A stretch of DNA of 64,000 nt. Origin: Amanita rubescens (taxonomy: Eukaryota; Basidiomycota; Agaricomycetes; Agaricales; Amanitaceae). The number at the start of each line of letters is the position of its first letter. Position 1 is the stretch's first letter. Below are positions 63,758 through 64,000 of the stretch, one piece after another. The notes below the pieces were generated by a model. That model had not been told where the DNA came from and searched no databases. It was given only the letters and a program-made list of their open reading frames with translations. Made by a program: the position numbers and the translations under genes. The DNA lies in NCBI GenBank assembly GCA_015039365.1, contig WION01000009.1, forward strand, positions 434,001 through 498,000, read 5' to 3'.

Positions 63758-64000
63758 CGCAGAGAGTAGTTCAGCCACGTGGCAGTGACGTTGAGGTTCC
63801 CGTTTGCGAGTGGCGGACGCGGCATGGCATTTCCTCTCCCTGACCATCCTCCCTCGCAGGGCTGTTCCCCAGGACATTTCTTCGCGCACTTCTCGGTCGT
63901 ATCGACGAAGCTACATTCCAGACTCTGAATGCTTGAACTTGCGAGGTCATGGCTTGCTGACCTGGACGACAATATTACTTCCATAAAGGTATGTGCCTGG
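63758..64000. other. Right edge, no supported gene
   Basis: Short frames exist on both strands, and a minus-strand ATG (MEVILSSR) lies at 63984, but nothing matches a family and the window ends before any model can be tested. It should hold the EMC5 promoter. Confidence 0.4.

Overview
The window is nuclear DNA of a filamentous basidiomycete, most likely an Agaricomycete. Genes are dense, sit on both strands, and are cut by many introns of about 45-60 nt. A tRNA-Pro carries a short intron after the anticodon, and several proteins are of typical mushroom-forming-fungus type (a DNMT5-like methyltransferase, a Zn2Cys6 array, DUF7330, a GH16 glucanase). I rebuilt gene models by hand by joining exons where reading frame, splice sites and conserved family motifs agreed; about 36 protein genes and one tRNA can be supported. 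No transposon, CRISPR array or prokaryotic operon was seen.

Layout. 0-10 kb: 5' end of a TOR kinase (cut by the left edge), a small Ser-rich protein, a DnaJ-X chaperone, an M20 amidohydrolase, a DUF7330 protein, tRNA-Pro(AGG) and a five-CCCH zinc finger protein. 10-21 kb: CCZ1 (Rab7 exchange factor), a UBP12/USP15-type deubiquitinase, dihydroxyacetone kinase and an MFS sugar transporter. 22-30 kb: cytochrome c heme lyase, TIM44, PIF1 helicase, a small unknown protein and an LPL1-type lipase. 30.7-37.8 kb: one very large gene fusing a cytosine-5 DNA methyltransferase to a RING-containing SNF2 ATPase (DNMT5 class). 38-44.5 kb: CRIPT, an F-box protein, EFM7/NNT1 methyltransferase, PEX7 and a sirtuin, the last two head to head with 21 bp between their start codons. 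44.7-49.2 kb: three neighbouring cysteine-rich genes, two sharing an apparently undescribed 28-residue CCHC module and one carrying five tandem Zn2Cys6 clusters. 49-64 kb: GH16, NAD(P)H-hydrate dehydratase, a small secreted protein, a PAP2 lipid phosphatase, a CID-domain RNA-processing factor, PET117, ubiquitin-S27a, an RFC clamp-loader subunit, a CDF zinc transporter and EMC5.

The genes are mostly housekeeping and do not form one pathway. Themes are mitochondrial biogenesis (heme lyase, TIM44, PIF1, PET117), DNA replication and epigenetic maintenance (PIF1, DNMT5 with an N-terminal PIP-box-like motif, RFC subunit), and membrane or organelle traffic (CCZ1, PEX7, LPL1, PAP2, EMC5). The points most worth a second look are the DNMT5 gene with its PIP box and an apparent +1 shift inside the catalytic motif, the repeated Zn2Cys6 array with duplicated micro-exons, the shared CCHC finger, six inferred GC-AG introns, clustered 13-18 nt micro-exons, and three single-base frame breaks that look like base-calling errors but need checking.
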